Below are positions 41,501-50,333 of a stretch of DNA of 64,000 bases, piece after piece. The notes beneath the pieces were generated by a model that saw only the letters and a program-made list of their open reading frames with translations, ran no database searches and was not told where the DNA came from. Origin of the DNA: Rhopalosiphum padi (taxonomy: Eukaryota > Arthropoda > Insecta > Hemiptera > Aphididae); assembly GCF_020882245.1 (NCBI RefSeq), contig NC_083598.1, positions 30,665,858 to 30,729,857 of the forward strand, written 5' to 3'. Each line of letters starts with the position of its first letter. The first letter of the stretch is position 1. The translations under genes were made by a program, and so were the position numbers.

Positions 41501-41806
41501 TCAAATTTAAAATTAGCTTACTGGAAGGATCGAATCCCATCACGTAATACGGACACTGGGCAAAAGCAGTGACATTTGGTGGTGTTTCTTCCCAGCACGC
41601 ATAACCGTCGAAATACCTTGGGCACAATTTCCTTGTCGTGTTCACTGGAAATTATTATCGATGTTTTCAAAACTGAGTTGATATAAATCATTAAAAATGT
41701 CAAATATGTTTTAACCTGCTGTTGCGTTTGTTAAGCATTTTTGTCGAAGTTCAATCAGAAACAATGTGTTTGGGTCGTTCAACTTGGGTGCGGAGGGGTC
41801 CGTCAT
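1849..41806 (-). CDS. DH31-R: Calcitonin-like diuretic hormone (DH31) receptor, class B GPCR, complete coding region
   Basis: Eight exons (41807-41716, 41644-41522, 19799-19693, 19438-19347, 18340-18214, 9118-8901, 3639-3351, 2007-1849) join with matching phases. From ATG 41806-41804 they give 402 codons, 401 residues plus TGA. Residues 24-100 form the hormone-receptor domain with six cysteines (24, 38, 47, 61, 78, 100), core motifs YFDGYACW, CPYYVMGFDP and DGTWYRHP, and N-glycosylation sites at N27, N32, N54 and N96. TM1 is about 112-137; TM2 has RCTRI and H148; TM3 has NYMWMFCEGLHLH with E204; TM4 has GWG 230-232; TM5-TM6 flank NPAPIGVRKAVRA; TM6 has PLFG; TM7 has TQG. C183 and C254 can form the conserved disulphide. 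TKLH..ST.PAPIGVRKAVRA and the CFAN helix 8 are typical of insect DH31 receptors as I remember them. Known role: Gs/cAMP signalling for DH31 in fluid secretion and gut/neuronal control. No signal peptide is evident after this Met, so an upstream coding exon is possible. Confidence 0.9.
2008..3350 (-). other. DH31-R intron (1.3 kb) before the last exon
   Basis: AT-rich noncoding sequence with no gene content recognised. It may also carry the 3' UTR of the oppositely transcribed gene A in its low-coordinate part. Confidence 0.7.
2411..2416 (+). terminator. First canonical AATAAA downstream of gene A
   Basis: This is the nearest exact plus-strand AATAAA I see after the gene A stop. A weaker AATATA variant occurs at 1815-1820. 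If 2411 is used, the gene A 3' UTR runs antisense through the whole DH31-R terminal exon. Confidence 0.3.
3351..3639 (-). CDS. DH31-R: DH31-R exon: ECL2, TM5, ICL3, TM6, most of TM7
   Basis: The acceptor is ATGGATTTCAG and the donor CAG/GTGAGTGAG. It begins CWMHESHCQW (Cys254 pairs with TM3 Cys183), continues with TM5 (FASILTSLLFLMNVMRVLL), a short ICL3 TKLHRNSTNPAPIGVRKAVR, TM6 with VPLFGIHYILIPYRP, and TM7 to SVILVSTQ. An extra Cys261 sits in ECL2. It starts at the same residue and phase as the gene A exon at 689, showing shared ancestry. Confidence 0.95.
4162..4745 (+). mobile_element. Tigger/pogo-like DNA transposon remnant
   Basis: The terminal inverted repeats are CAGTAGGGTCTCGTTAATCT at the left and, on the reverse strand, CAGTAGGGTCTTGTTAATCT at the right, flanked on both sides by TA (4160-4161 and 4746-4747). 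CAGT ends plus TA duplication are typical of the TcMar-Tigger/pogo group. At 584 bp it is an internally deleted copy keeping a bit of transposase (4238-4450). Confidence 0.85.
4238..4450 (+). pseudogene. Tigger-type transposase C-terminal fragment
   Basis: A 70-codon open frame with ILTDDEIVHNATKDDDEKK and an acidic stretch, resembling the acidic LTDDEIV tail that follows the DDE domain in pogo/Tigger transposases. No catalytic region remains. The frame starts inside the element and stops 295 bp before its right end. It is not a functional gene. Confidence 0.55.
8901..9118 (-). CDS. DH31-R: DH31-R exon: TM3 and TM4
   Basis: The acceptor is TTTATTTTCCAG and the donor ATGCA/GTGAGTGG. Seventy-two codons start IYCQSLHV and contain FFMVANYMWMFCEGLHLH (TM3, Glu204) and RWFYAIGWGVPAVL (TM4, Trp231). 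Two details differ from the usual pattern: Tyr instead of Trp before the TM3 cysteine, and GLHLH where GLYLH is usual. The last two bases join G of the next exon as Gln253. Confidence 0.94.
10783..10915. mobile_element. Short hAT-like MITE remnant
   Basis: The left end carries AGTGAGTAGCGCAACCAGGA and the right end, reverse-complemented, CAGTGGCGCAACCAAGAGGG. The CAGTGGCGCAACCA type of end is common in hAT elements. AGTATA-like bases flank both sides, but a full 8-bp duplication is not clean. About 130 bp, no coding capacity. Confidence 0.5.
10945..11760. mobile_element. Degraded Tigger-like element
   Basis: The right end, reverse-complemented, reads CAGTGAAACCTGTATATAAC; the left end keeps ACACCTGTATATAACAAAC. 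Related subterminal motifs (CTATAACGGA, GACCTGTCTATAACGGAC) recur inside both ends. The open frame at 10990-11250 matches nothing I know and is probably chance. The left boundary is approximate. Confidence 0.45.
11931..12339. mobile_element. Non-autonomous hAT element with 8-bp target-site duplication
   Basis: The ends are CAGGGGCGGACTGG and its exact inverse CCAGTCCGCCCCTG. The flanks carry an identical 8-bp duplication GAGATATA (11923-11930 and 12340-12347). 8-bp duplication and CAGGGGCGGA ends identify hAT. The interior is GC-rich near the right end (GGCCCGGCGGCCCA) and has no transposase. The perfect TSD and TIRs suggest a fairly young insertion. Confidence 0.92.
12351..14205 (-). mobile_element. 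Decayed Mutator-like (MULE) transposon
   Basis: Long, imperfect terminal inverted repeats of about 50 bp: left TGTCATTTGGTCACAG with ATTTGGTCACGCGTCA; right, reverse-complemented, TGTCATTTGATCGCATACTG with AATTTGATCACGCGTCAT. Inside is a minus-strand MULE transposase relic (12622-13346). The hAT element at 11931 lies immediately beside it (3 bp from its duplicated target). No 9-bp target duplication is visible. Confidence 0.75.
12622..13346 (-). pseudogene. MULE transposase pseudogene
   Basis: Broken frames keep family landmarks in order on the minus strand: EIPEQLRKTLDSNKFLLFDT (13346-13158 segment), then HWFSDGTF near 13135-13105 with the first catalytic Asp (codon 13117-13115), then SKASVIDFK near 12900 matching the DFE site, then FHLSQAIWRHKQYHGL and VRKLPVLSFIPVDKVIQSFE (12885-12622). 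Several stops and frame changes separate them. Plainly nonfunctional. Confidence 0.7.
18214..18340 (-). CDS. DH31-R: DH31-R exon: ICL1 and TM2
   Basis: The acceptor is ATGTTTATAG and the donor GGG/GTAAGC. It encodes TLRCTRIAIHVHLFISLALN, then NFTWIIWYKTVVQDPSVVKENG. The RCTR loop, conserved His148 in TM2 and WIIWY are class B hallmarks. It ends in phase 0 in ECL1. Confidence 0.93.
18341..19346 (-). other. DH31-R intron (1.0 kb) between TM1 and TM2 exons
   Basis: Noncoding. Its notable item is a run of 15 G at 19218-19232, about 115 nt past the TM1 exon donor. Confidence 0.75.
19218..19232. repeat. Homopolymer G15
   Basis: Fifteen uninterrupted G on the plus strand, hence C15 in the DH31-R pre-mRNA. 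This is very unusual in such AT-rich DNA. Confidence 0.95.
19347..19438 (-). CDS. DH31-R: DH31-R exon: TM1
   Basis: The acceptor is a T-run ending TTTCAG and the donor TTCAA/GTAAAA. Thirty codons, FRELINTLYIFGYSVSLAAL then LTSLLIFFTF, form the first transmembrane helix with the family's GYSVSL motif. The two leftover bases AA join G of the next exon to give Lys138. Confidence 0.92.
19439..19692 (-). other. DH31-R intron (254 bp)
   Basis: Short GT-AG intron between the end of the hormone-binding domain and TM1, with a T-run before the acceptor. Nothing else seen. Confidence 0.8.
19693..19799 (-). CDS. DH31-R: DH31-R exon: end of hormone-binding domain
   Basis: The acceptor is TTGTTTTCCAG and the donor GAG/GTATTC. 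After completing Arg72 it encodes KAFKNCLSDGTWYRHPETG, then KQWANYTSCVDVDDYE, holding the fifth and sixth conserved cysteines, the DGTW motif and glycosylation site N96. It ends in phase 0 just before TM1. Confidence 0.93.
26502..26543. repeat. (TATG)n microsatellite
   Basis: About ten uninterrupted TATG units, preceded by a TATATC-rich stretch. It explains the Met-Tyr-Val-Cys repeat open frames on both strands here. Confidence 0.95.
37080..37105. repeat. (AAT)n microsatellite
   Basis: About eight AAT units in the DH31-R long intron. Confidence 0.9.
37219..37249. repeat. (ATT)n microsatellite
   Basis: About ten ATT units, roughly 115 bp from the AAT tract and in complementary orientation, so the two could pair as an imperfect hairpin. 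Confidence 0.9.
41052..41108. repeat. Perfect 22-bp inverted repeat (hairpin)
   Basis: The left arm 41052-41073 (ATTATTTTAACAACATATAA then AT) and the right arm 41087-41108 are exact reverse complements, separated by a 13-nt AT-only loop. It lies 414 nt inside the 21.7 kb intron, counted from its donor. Confidence 0.9.
41522..41644 (-). CDS. DH31-R: DH31-R exon: hormone-binding domain core
   Basis: The acceptor is ATAATTTCCAG and the donor TTCCA/GTAAGC. Forty codons read NTTRKLCPRYFDGYACW, then EETPPNVTAFAQCPYYVM, ending GFDPS. This is the signature FDG..CW..TP....A..CP of the class B extracellular domain. The last base A plus GA of the next exon makes Arg, giving GFDPSRKAFKNC across a 21.7 kb intron. 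The preceding intron is only 71 bp. Confidence 0.93.
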
Positions 41807-41807
41807 T
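41716..41807 (-). CDS. DH31-R: DH31-R first recognised coding exon (N-terminus)
   Basis: The exon follows a strong acceptor (CTTTCGATGTTTTTTCAG), then A, then ATG at 41806-41804. It encodes MTDPSAPKL and on to ELRQKCLTNATA, ending in G of a split Val codon; the donor is AG/GTTAAA. C24 is the first conserved cysteine of the ligand-binding domain. Because it begins at an acceptor, at least one further 5' exon must exist upstream. The ATG is one base inside the exon, so it may be the true start with a wholly untranslated leader exon, or an internal Met. Confidence 0.82.
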
Positions 41808-44800
41808 CTGAAAAAACATCGAAAGATAAAATACATTACATATTATTTTTTAATAATACAAAAGTACGTGATCCCATTATATTCACTATAACTTATTATC
41901 TAAGACATATAGTTGATGATAATTACGTAAATATACGGGTTATAAAATATAAATACAGGTAGATAAATAAAAACAAATGAAAATTTTCGGTTGTGTAATT
42001 GTAAACTATAGCTTATAAATTATATTTGTTTTTATTAATATGTTCATTTCAATTATAGTATACTATAACATCTGCTCTAATAATGCCAGACAATGTTTAA
42101 CTGTAATCTATCAATAATAACTTGTGAAATATATATTTAAAAACAAATTAACATGGTATAGCTGGTATAAGCATAGACATTTCTTAATTTTTATTATGTC
42201 TCAAAAACATTATACTTCTTGGATTTTCTGTATATAGATTAATCTCATGATATTAGTTATTACTTATTTTATCTTACTATTTTCAAAGAATATATTATTT
42301 GTTTCATCATAAAATTATGCTTAGGAAAATAGTGTACATGTGTATATTTTAATAGTGTAATGATTATTTAAAATTATTTTTCAAATGGTATATTTAACAT
42401 CACTAATATTATCAGGTATATTTCGCATTTTTTTTTAAAACTATAATGTCAACGTGTAAATTGTGTAGAACTATTACAAAAAAAAAAAAAAAAAAAAACA
42501 TAACTAAAAACGTAAAAACGTATAACATATTTATTATGAAAACATTGTATTTTATATAATGACTAATATTAACACAAATATGCTGATGATATTTTCACTT
42601 GCTTTTGGTCAATATAAATAATATTTAGTAGTTTTGTTAGGTTAACTTCAAATACGCATACGTGTCTTTCACCCATATTAAAATTGATCTTAGTCGGGAC
42701 AAGCAAATTAACTAACATTAGTGTCTGGTTAATTTATTTAACCACGTAAACTTACGCTTTGTCCATACAAACTATAATGTAATCCGTTTACCATAGGTTC
42801 TAAAGTGAAACCGATAAATTTAAGTTTTAAACCAAAAGTCAAACACCAGAAATGAATCTGTGCCTATACTGTCTAGTTATAAATCTGAAAACAGTATACG
42901 TATTTCAAAGTTGGCCAATGTTGTTAGTGTCGCAATAAAAACATGACACAAACATGCCCACTCTACTCTCGCTGTAATTAAGTGCGTATGTCTTTTGGAG
43001 TTGACATAATATAAATCCACCGTGTAACATAATTGCTAATTGCTAGTATATTCGACTATTATAGTAATTTGAGTAAAAAAATAACTTAAGTTAAGGGAAT
43101 GAACTGTATATAGTAATTTTAGAAACGGATTTCCCCCTTTTATATGCGTTTTCTGATATCCACTTTTGAAACTTTGACTAGATTTTAGGGATTTTTAGAT
43201 TTTTTATGAGGATTAAGGGGATTCGGGAAGGAGAAAATCAATCAGTTTTATCTAATACATGTTATCAAATGTCAAAAGGGAGCTCAATTTAAGTATTACC
43301 AAACATATTTATTAAAATATTGACAACAATATTTTTGGAATATTATTTTATAGCTGAATTTCAATAAATTATAATTTATAAAAAAAAAAAAAAAGAGTAA
43401 TAAAAAATATTTTTGAACGATACGATCTTTTTAATTATTGACTTTATGTAATGCTATTAAGAAATCGTGGAAAAAATAACAATTTTATAGAATAATTTAG
43501 ATAAAACAAATTTTATTCAATTGATTGTTGGTAATAAAATGTCAAATAGGGTGATTGAGTATTTTTTTGCTCCTAATTATCACTTAATTGTTTATTAGTC
43601 AATTATGGTCGTCAAAGAAACATTTAATCGAAATCTATAAGCAATACTATAATCATAACTTAAAAAAATATTGTATACTCTTTTTAACTATCGTTTGATT
43701 AAATGTTTGTTTTATTAAAGGAGATGAACTTTAAATTACCACTCATATAAGTTTAAAATGTTAGTTGTTTAAAAACCTAACTCATGTCAAGATATTTTCA
43801 TTCAATCCTTTAAATTATTAATTAATCAGTACACTCATGGACCGTACTATATTTGTAAAAAATGCAGAACATTTGTTTTAATTCCTCGTATAAAATGTAT
43901 AATTTATTATATACATGCCGAAATCGGTTTTCGTGTAAATTTAATAAAACAATTTATATTGTGTTAAAATAATACTTTTATATTTATAAATATGTATTAA
44001 TAAAGTTTAAATATTATCAGATACTTAACATTTTCAATATACCTTGTATATTTTGTTATACATTTTACATTCTAAATTTCTATCAATTACTAATGATTTG
44101 GTTATTGAGTTTTTTAATTGATTTTAGAAACGATTAAAATATTTATTTCAATGAGTTGTTATTACTATGTTATATTCACAGTGTTTATTTAGTTCGCTAT
44201 GAGTTGAACATTTAGCGAAATCCATTATGTTGGAGTTAAATCAGTTAATTCATACATTTTAATACATTTTAACACACTTTAATAAATGTTTACTACGCAA
44301 ATCATAATGATAAGGAAGATTTCAAACATACCAGGGGGCACATTATATTGTTGAATTTGTAACTAAAATCTTAACTTAATCATATCCACGAAAGTTTGCT
44401 GTTACTCGTTTAACTGCAATCCATTATAGAATAGAAATAATTATAATAAATTACATATATATATCTCTGATAATGTCACAATATTATAATAAACGGACGT
44501 ATATTACTATTTACATTTTAAACAAAGCCAATTTTTAGTAACTTTTTTCTATATAATATATGGTTTGTGATAAATAATATATGATCTAAAATTCTAAATG
44601 TAACACCCAGCATTTAGTACAAGAATTTTGTCGTTTCCAAATTTCTTATTATTTATTAATTTTATTTTGATCTTATACAAACAAATATTTTGTAACTATA
44701 AGTAAAATAATACTTAAGTATTTGCATTTATTCAATACGGTGAAGATAGTTTACATTATTAAAAGCATTATCTCAGCTAATATTTTAAATTTGAATTATA

Positions 44801-47800
44801 GAATAACGATTAATTTATAAATATGTAAACTCTAAATATTTTATTTATTTTGTTTAGCTTTTAAAATTCTCTGTACACTTTAAATATTATATAATAAGTA
44901 ACGAATGCAATAGAAAATTTATTTATTCAATAGATAAAAGTAACATTCTTTACTATCAAGTATAAAGTAGTGCATATTTAGGCGAATGTTCAAAAATTCT
45001 GAACAATCTAATCATGCTTTTAGATATTTTTTTTAACACGAAAACAGTCATTTTATTTAAAACGATCTTGTAGTCTTTTGTCGTTACACTTTACAAAAGC
45101 TTAAGTATGATAATACACCTATGTATAAACTATTGTATAATAGTAACTGGTAGGACACTTTAACTTGAATAATATTATATATTCATTTTATTTTGTACTC
45201 ATATAAATGATTATATTGTTTAATGTCGTTAGAACCAGAGAGGGTATTGTTTATAATATGAAAAGTTTCTAAAATTAAATATTTTATCGTATCCCATAGA
45301 TAACATGCGTATGTAAAAGAAAAATCACTACAACAATTTAATATTTAATATCTGTATTTGCTGTTTTTCGTTTTAAATTTCTTTTTCCAGCGATTTATTA
45401 ATTTATGTACTTTAATTTTTAGTTACATTGTTTGATTTTGAATGAAAAATCTGCCAGTTTTTAAAATCTGTTGAGTACAGTTAAACATTTTTTTAATGAG
45501 TCATTAATATTAAAAATAGAAGTTATTTTTATATCGTATAAAAAAAAGATTTGTTGATCAGTTTTTACTATTTAACATGAAAGAAATTACTATATTTAAT
45601 ACAGTTTCAAATACTATCGTTATTAGTTTTCAATATATTATTATGTTCTATATCTATATAATAATATGTTATGTATAAGAATGTATTTTATGGTCGTGAA
45701 ATGTCAGTATATGAACTTCGATGTAAAATTTGTCTAATTAATTTTAAATCTAGTATAAACCCTGTTCTGCTATTATTATTTTATTATAATATTGCTGCAG
45801 TGTATGGTTATGATTAATTAGATGTTTATAAAACAAATGTCGTGCCTAATGGAATTTTTCTCTTTATTTCACAGTCCATATTAATGGTTTAAGTGTAACT
45901 TTTAGTACATATTTTTCGGTTATAATATAATATGATTAATTATAATATTATATATAGTTACATTTTGAAATAAAAATTAAGTAGACTGTTTTATAGTACC
46001 CAAGAGTCGAAGTGAAGTACTTAAAAACGATTAATGCGTAGGTATACGAAATTAAGTAGAAATTATAACCTTACCGGTTAGGCTATATCTATGTATTACG
46101 ATAAGTTATATTTACACAATAAATATAAAACAATATTTTAATTTCTTGAGAATAAAAATCGAAAAAATGTATACTCGGTGGGCCTGTAAATAATATACGT
46201 ACCTTAAATATGCATTACGCATATTTAAAAGAAAACAACCAATCAATCAACAAAAGGAATTTTATCAATAATAAAAAACTCAAACATCACGAATTAATCG
46301 TAAACACCCGTTATCAGCCACACCAGATGCGGGCTGCCAAGAGGGCAGATCACAAGAAAGAAAGAAGTGTTTTCCAAGTGATTTCGAATAGATTTTTTTT
46401 TCTTCTGGTAGCGGTGAACATCCCCGATCGAGTGGAAAAGTTTCTCAGGCGGGCAACGTGCACGAGATAAACGACGAGTCCATCTACCGCACTATAAAGG
46501 GCGTGGTCCAAAACAAAAAAAAACCTGATAACACTAAAGTCATAATCGCATATAACACCGTCAGAACATAATTGTGCGCATATACGGTATAGTAACTTGA
46601 AAACTGTTAATTTTAAACTGTAAGTACGTGATTAAGTCTTGTGAAAAAAATACGTCGTCGACACGTCTTGTGTGATTTTTTTTTTTTTTTGTTTATCTGG
46701 ATGTGAAATATTTGTATTTTTGTGTTATGACTTTATAAGAATCGTTCGAAATCTTCAATCTCAGTTACCTATTTCAAAACACACTTTTTCAGTAAGTATA
46801 CGTATAGTATAATATACAATAATGTTTGGACGGTGCGATTAAAAAAAAAATATATATATATATAATATTTTATCGGATTTTAGTATGTATTATGCACGTG
46901 TATTATATTTTTTGTATACAATATTATTGCAATAGCAATTTACATAATATTATATTAACGTGTGTGTGTGACGTGGAAACAGACGGTTGAACGAGCTATA
47001 ATATGTATAACACTGCTTCTTCGATATAACAATAATATATTAATACGCCTGTATGCGATGAAGGTTAGGTCATGTACGGTGCTATTTATATCATGATTCA
47101 TGGTATATGGCATTTATATGGTTTAGGAAACGTTTCCGATTCAACACTATAACACTAATATGTACGGTCAGGCTTATCCCGTTGGATTTGCTATACATAA
47201 TGATATAATGTGCTATTTATTTACGTCCAATACACGTGAGTGCGTAGACGTGCGGTCACCGCTCTGGAAACGGATGTTGTTATCGTTGTAATAATATCGT
47301 CTATAATACTATTCAATGTGATATTATAACGCATACTGTTGTATCAGTGCACATTATAGGAACTGAACAGTAATAGGAGTTCCATACGTTTAAACGTCGT
47401 CGTCCCGTATGTACTGATGAGGAGACGCTATACGGTCGTGGTTAGGTCGTATTTTGTTCATCGTATACGTGGTATACGGTCATAAGCAAAGGTTACCTAT
47501 TGCCATTCCTTGAGCAATTATGCTGACCGTAAACATTAGTTATACGCAATTCAAATTATGGGAAAACATGTGTATTTCACCAGCAAAATAAGTAATAATT
47601 GATTCGCAGAAATACAAATAGTTCGATTACGACAAGGTTCAAACCAATCGTTATTATACGTCCATAGTAGCAAAGCTTTTAATAAATACAGACCGCGTGG
47701 TGTACTAACCAAAGTTGGCTTTGCTGCGATTAGGGGTGAACATTTAAGACATTTTTTATTTTATTTTAACAACAGTAGTATTTTTATTTACACACACAAT

Positions 47801-49773
47801 TGTTATTATATATTTTTATATAAAAGAATATTTTACACGATATGTAAATAACTGTTTTTAGATATGTAACGTAACTATAATTGACTTTGGTAATGACAAT
47901 GTTTCTAAATTCTATAATTTATGATTCTTATTAAAATCAAAAGCAAGAATATTTTCGTACACCATTTGCGTTCAATATTTATAATATATATCGAGGTGCA
48001 GCTGTGTGAAACATCTGAGGGTTTTTATTTGGTAATTAACTAACGGAACAATTCAAAAAATATGACCACAAAACCAGAGTAAAAATAATAAAGCCCTTGC
48101 AATATCCCATAAATATTATACAATTATTTGATTGCTGTGAGGTTTATTTATTCGTCGTTATAGTGACACTTTTAAAGCAAATTTTTCAGTCAATATCTGT
48201 TACTAGGAAAAAAATAATTAGTTTATAAATAATTTATAGTTTGCGTAAAATAAAACACTTGGTAATTATTTGTATGTAAATTTGTATGTTTCGTAGTTTT
48301 TTTTTTTCATAACATATTTTATTTTTGATTTTTAAAATTGGATTTATAGAGAAAATATATATTTTTTAAAATTTGAATTTACAATTTTGAATTATTTTAA
48401 ATGTGTAGTGTACTTATAAGATTTTTGATGGGATAAATCATTTGTACAGTACAACTTTATGTATCGACGTGTTTAACCATGTCTTAGGTAAATTGAGTAC
48501 TTTATCTAGAACTTAAAGGTTCTTAAATAATGAGCAATAATAACGCTATAATACTATAAAATATATAGTAAATTAAATAATAATATTTTAGAAAATTATT
48601 AAAATCATAAGTTTTAATTGCTTGAAAGATGGACAAAGAGAAGACAAAAGCAGCATCAATTATGTTTTTATAAGTATCTATTTTAAACAATATATTGCTA
48701 TTATAATTTAATAAGCTTTTAGAGAATGTAATATATCTATATTATTATATTGAACGTCATTGGTGATGTCTAATAGATGGGATATAGGTAAATTCTACAT
48801 TGTCTAAGTGAACTCGACAATATACCACATTGAAGCTTAATAATTAATTCTAAAATAATGTTTTAGATGAGTAGTGTATAAATTACTCTGCATAATCATA
48901 ACAAACCGAGTACTCTTGGTCTTTGCAGGGTAATATCAATAATTATAGATATAGGCTATACTACTATAGACCAATTTTAGTATTTAATATTACTGAGTTT
49001 AACTTCTTAAAACTTTTAATGTATTATTCAACTAATAACTATAGATATGTATTTGTAAATATATTACATATTACGAGTAGTAAATACAACTAATTCCATT
49101 TTACAATAATTCATAAAATCAATCATTTCAATAAATGATCGTGTTGTAATTCATGTTAAAGTAATGACGATTATTTGACATGTTGTGATATTTATGAATC
49201 TATCATATACTGTTGATTCTAATATCTGTGGCACCTATTTGTAGACCAATAGTCTGCTACCTACTATTCTATATTAGAGTTTCACTGACATTAATTATAG
49301 TCAGCCAGTCAGGTGTATTAAATGTTCAATGTTTTTATTGATTTTTACTAATCTATAGATCTCAAACAACGATGGTTTTAAACATAAGCCTTATTGTTTA
49401 TCTTAGAGTAGTAATTGAACGTCAGAGTTATACGTGTTGTCATAAGACTAATGGAATGATCATTTATCCGGACTGTTAAAATACTGTAATAAATCTATAT
49501 GACCCGTATACAACATGACATTGAACATTGACGTTGTGTATCGTCAGAGTTGAAGGTGAATAACTGCGATAAAACTGATTCTGTCACATTTTCGATGGTC
49601 ATTAATCATATTACAATATTTAGTACACGTGGTTTACCAGGAACCTCTAAAATTTGTATTTTTATTCAATTTTGGAGATAAAATATAACAGTGATTGGAA
49701 TTAAATTGTATATAAAATACGCGAATTGTGAGTACACGGGTAACAATTTGAATTACTTTTATATACAGACATA
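41808..49773 (-). other. Upstream of DH31-R coding exons; 5' intron or flank
   Basis: No coding region recognised. A strong acceptor at 41808 means at least part of this is intron following an unseen 5' exon. A GC-richer island at 46310-46520 is described in findings. Poly-A runs occur near 42480 and 43381. Confidence 0.6.
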
Positions 49774-50331
49774 GAGTGGAACTTCAGTGAGTTAAAATTC
49801 AAGGGAAATGCAATTTTTTCGACTTACTAATGTTTTTGAGTTAACGAGGTTTTAGGAAAAAAATTTGACTTCAAGAGTTTTTAAAATGTATGTACGTATA
49901 TTATAATAGTTATTAATTATTATATAGCTTTAGTATATTATATAATTACAGTGTGTATTGTTATTGTTGTCATTTTAGAATTATAACTAAACAATTTTAA
50001 TAAAAAATGTGATTAAATAATTAATTATGTTTACATTCGATACGATCGTACACGTGTACAATCGATCGATCGCAAATTCGCAACTGACAATACCGAATGC
50101 AGTGAAAATAAACCGAAAAAAAATACAATAATAAACATAATAAACGCGATTAAGTTAAATTATCGGAAAGCATAAGCAGATTAGACAAATGATTGTAAAA
50201 ATTATCCGTCATTATCTGTCTATATTCGAAACTCAGAATGTTCGTTTTTTCCATAGTTTTTCGTTCGAGTATAATCGAGATTTTTGCAAGGGAATGCCAT
50301 GTATTTATTTTGACTTATCGAGGTTCCACTG
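49774..50331. mobile_element. Tigger-like MITE (CAGTGGAACCTC ends)
   Basis: The right end, reverse-complemented, reads CAGTGGAACCTCGATAAGTC; the left end is GAGTGGAACTTCAGTGAGTT. TA flanks both ends (49772-49773, 50332-50333). Further inside, CAAGGGAAATGCAA and its counterpart TTGCAAGGGAATGCC recur. 558 bp, no transposase; the left end has diverged more than the right. Confidence 0.65.
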
Positions 50332-50333
50332 TA

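Larger units (their letters stand above)
19800..41521 (-). other. DH31-R giant intron (21.7 kb) inside the hormone-binding domain
   Basis: It splits the Arg72 codon. Content is overwhelmingly AT-rich filler with microsatellites (26502-26543, 37080-37105, 37219-37249), a perfect hairpin near its 5' end (41052-41108), and somewhat GC/CpG-richer patches at about 20000-21150, 37300-37470 and 40200-40700. I find no convincing gene or complete transposon in it. Open frames up to about 95 codons here look random. Confidence 0.75.
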
